From assembly GCA_004296775.1 (NCBI GenBank), contig RHGE01000008.1, positions 41,820 to 105,819 on the forward strand: a stretch of DNA of 64,000 nt. The letters are read 5' to 3'. Below the pieces are notes generated by a model that saw nothing but the letters and a program-made list of their open reading frames with translations, did no database searches and was not told the DNA's origin. This DNA comes from Marinilabiliaceae bacterium JC017. GTDB taxonomy: Bacteria; Bacteroidota; Bacteroidia; Bacteroidales; Marinilabiliaceae. Within the stretch, counting starts at the first letter, position 1. Every line of letters starts with the position of its first letter. The position numbers and the translations under genes were made by a program. Positions 63,871-64,000 of the stretch are shown one piece after another.

Positions 63871-64000
63871 GTAGAGCGGCTTGTTACCTCACCGCTCCCC
63901 CACAGACCCGCACGAGCGGCTTTCCCGCATACGGTTCCTCTTAACCCGGTTTTGCTGAGTAATTACTGTGATAGATTTTTGGTTTTAATAGAGGCATCCA
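63871..64000 (-). mobile_element. Group II intron, 3' end (continues beyond the window)
   Basis: On the minus strand a 34-nt domain V-like hairpin (63904-63937) shows GAACCGTATGCGGGAAAG and CGCTCGTGCGGGTC, the layout of group II intron catalytic domain V. A domain VI-like stem GAGCGG/CCGCTC (63874-63897) with an internal purine-rich bulge and the end CTAC (63871-63874) follow. The intron lies against the R3 remnant. The body and most of its reverse transcriptase are outside the window. Confidence 0.7.
63941..64000 (-). CDS. Possible C-terminus of the intron-encoded reverse transcriptase (partial)
   Basis: One frame is open from the window edge to TAA at 63941-63943, just before domain V, ending KPKIYHSNYSAKPG. 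Intron-encoded proteins usually end in this place. Only 19 codons are visible, so the call rests on position. Confidence 0.35.
   Translation of the reverse strand, partial: WMPLLKPKIYHSNYSAKPG

Overview
The window reads as chromosomal DNA from a member of the Bacteroidota, most likely a Bacteroidales/Marinilabiliales-type polysaccharide degrader. This is inferred from TAnnTTTG-type promoters and weak Shine-Dalgarno sites, a hybrid two-component (HTCS) regulator, type IX secretion (T9SS) sorting and PorP/SprF proteins, lipoprotein glycosidases and a Bacteroidota-like RNase P RNA. No rRNA, tRNA, CRISPR or complete insertion sequence was seen. Genus cannot be set from the sequence alone.

Layout. 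0.03-6 kb: a GH2 exo-glucosaminidase-like lipoprotein, two tandem ROK kinases and a LacI regulator (all minus strand), probably an amino-sugar utilisation unit. 6-7 kb: an island of nested repeats. 7-21 kb: mostly housekeeping or stand-alone genes (LTA-synthase-like sulfatase-fold enzyme, KamA-family radical SAM enzyme, MsrA, RarA, UPF0158, a membrane-anchored reductive-dehalogenase-like Fe-S protein, an SMP-30 lipoprotein, YigZ-PfkB, an Rpn/PD-(D/E)XK nuclease) separated by repeat-filled spacers. 21.5-25.8 kb: an orphan HTCS regulator preceded by a striking 22-bp-period palindromic array. 26-34.6 kb: a cold-shock-domain protein with a long leader, a thiol-redox group (TlpA-like, cysteine-rich surface lipoprotein, DsbA-like), AsmA, an M50-like membrane protease and DUF1801. 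35-43.5 kb: a second GH2, an aldose epimerase, a PHP phosphatase, then prfC-thioesterase-UPF0316. 43.5-48 kb: a second 22-bp tandem array, a frameshifted exonuclease/GIY-YIG gene, a 6S-like RNA, a YihY/BrkB protein and rnpB. 48-61.7 kb: a T9SS surface module made of a 3323-residue Ig-repeat protein with a type B sorting domain, its PorP/SprF partner, a PorE-like OmpA protein and a SPOR-like protein. The right edge holds a helical protein of unknown function and the 3' end of a group II intron.

The most unusual content is between genes. At least four families of short repeats recur: R1, about 100-137 bp with ends like CAATAGATCGTTA; R2, about 110-140 bp with GGACAAG/CTTGTCC-like ends; R3, about 300 bp and purine-rich with small hairpins; and a 244-bp multi-hairpin element with 21-bp terminal inverted repeats. 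They nest inside one another, and they supply stop codons or the C-terminal tail of flanking genes. Two tandem arrays of unrelated sequence share an exact 22-bp period. These repeats, the CAB super-repeat of the giant adhesin and the cysteine-rich lipoprotein/thioredoxin group are the best candidates for undescribed biology here.
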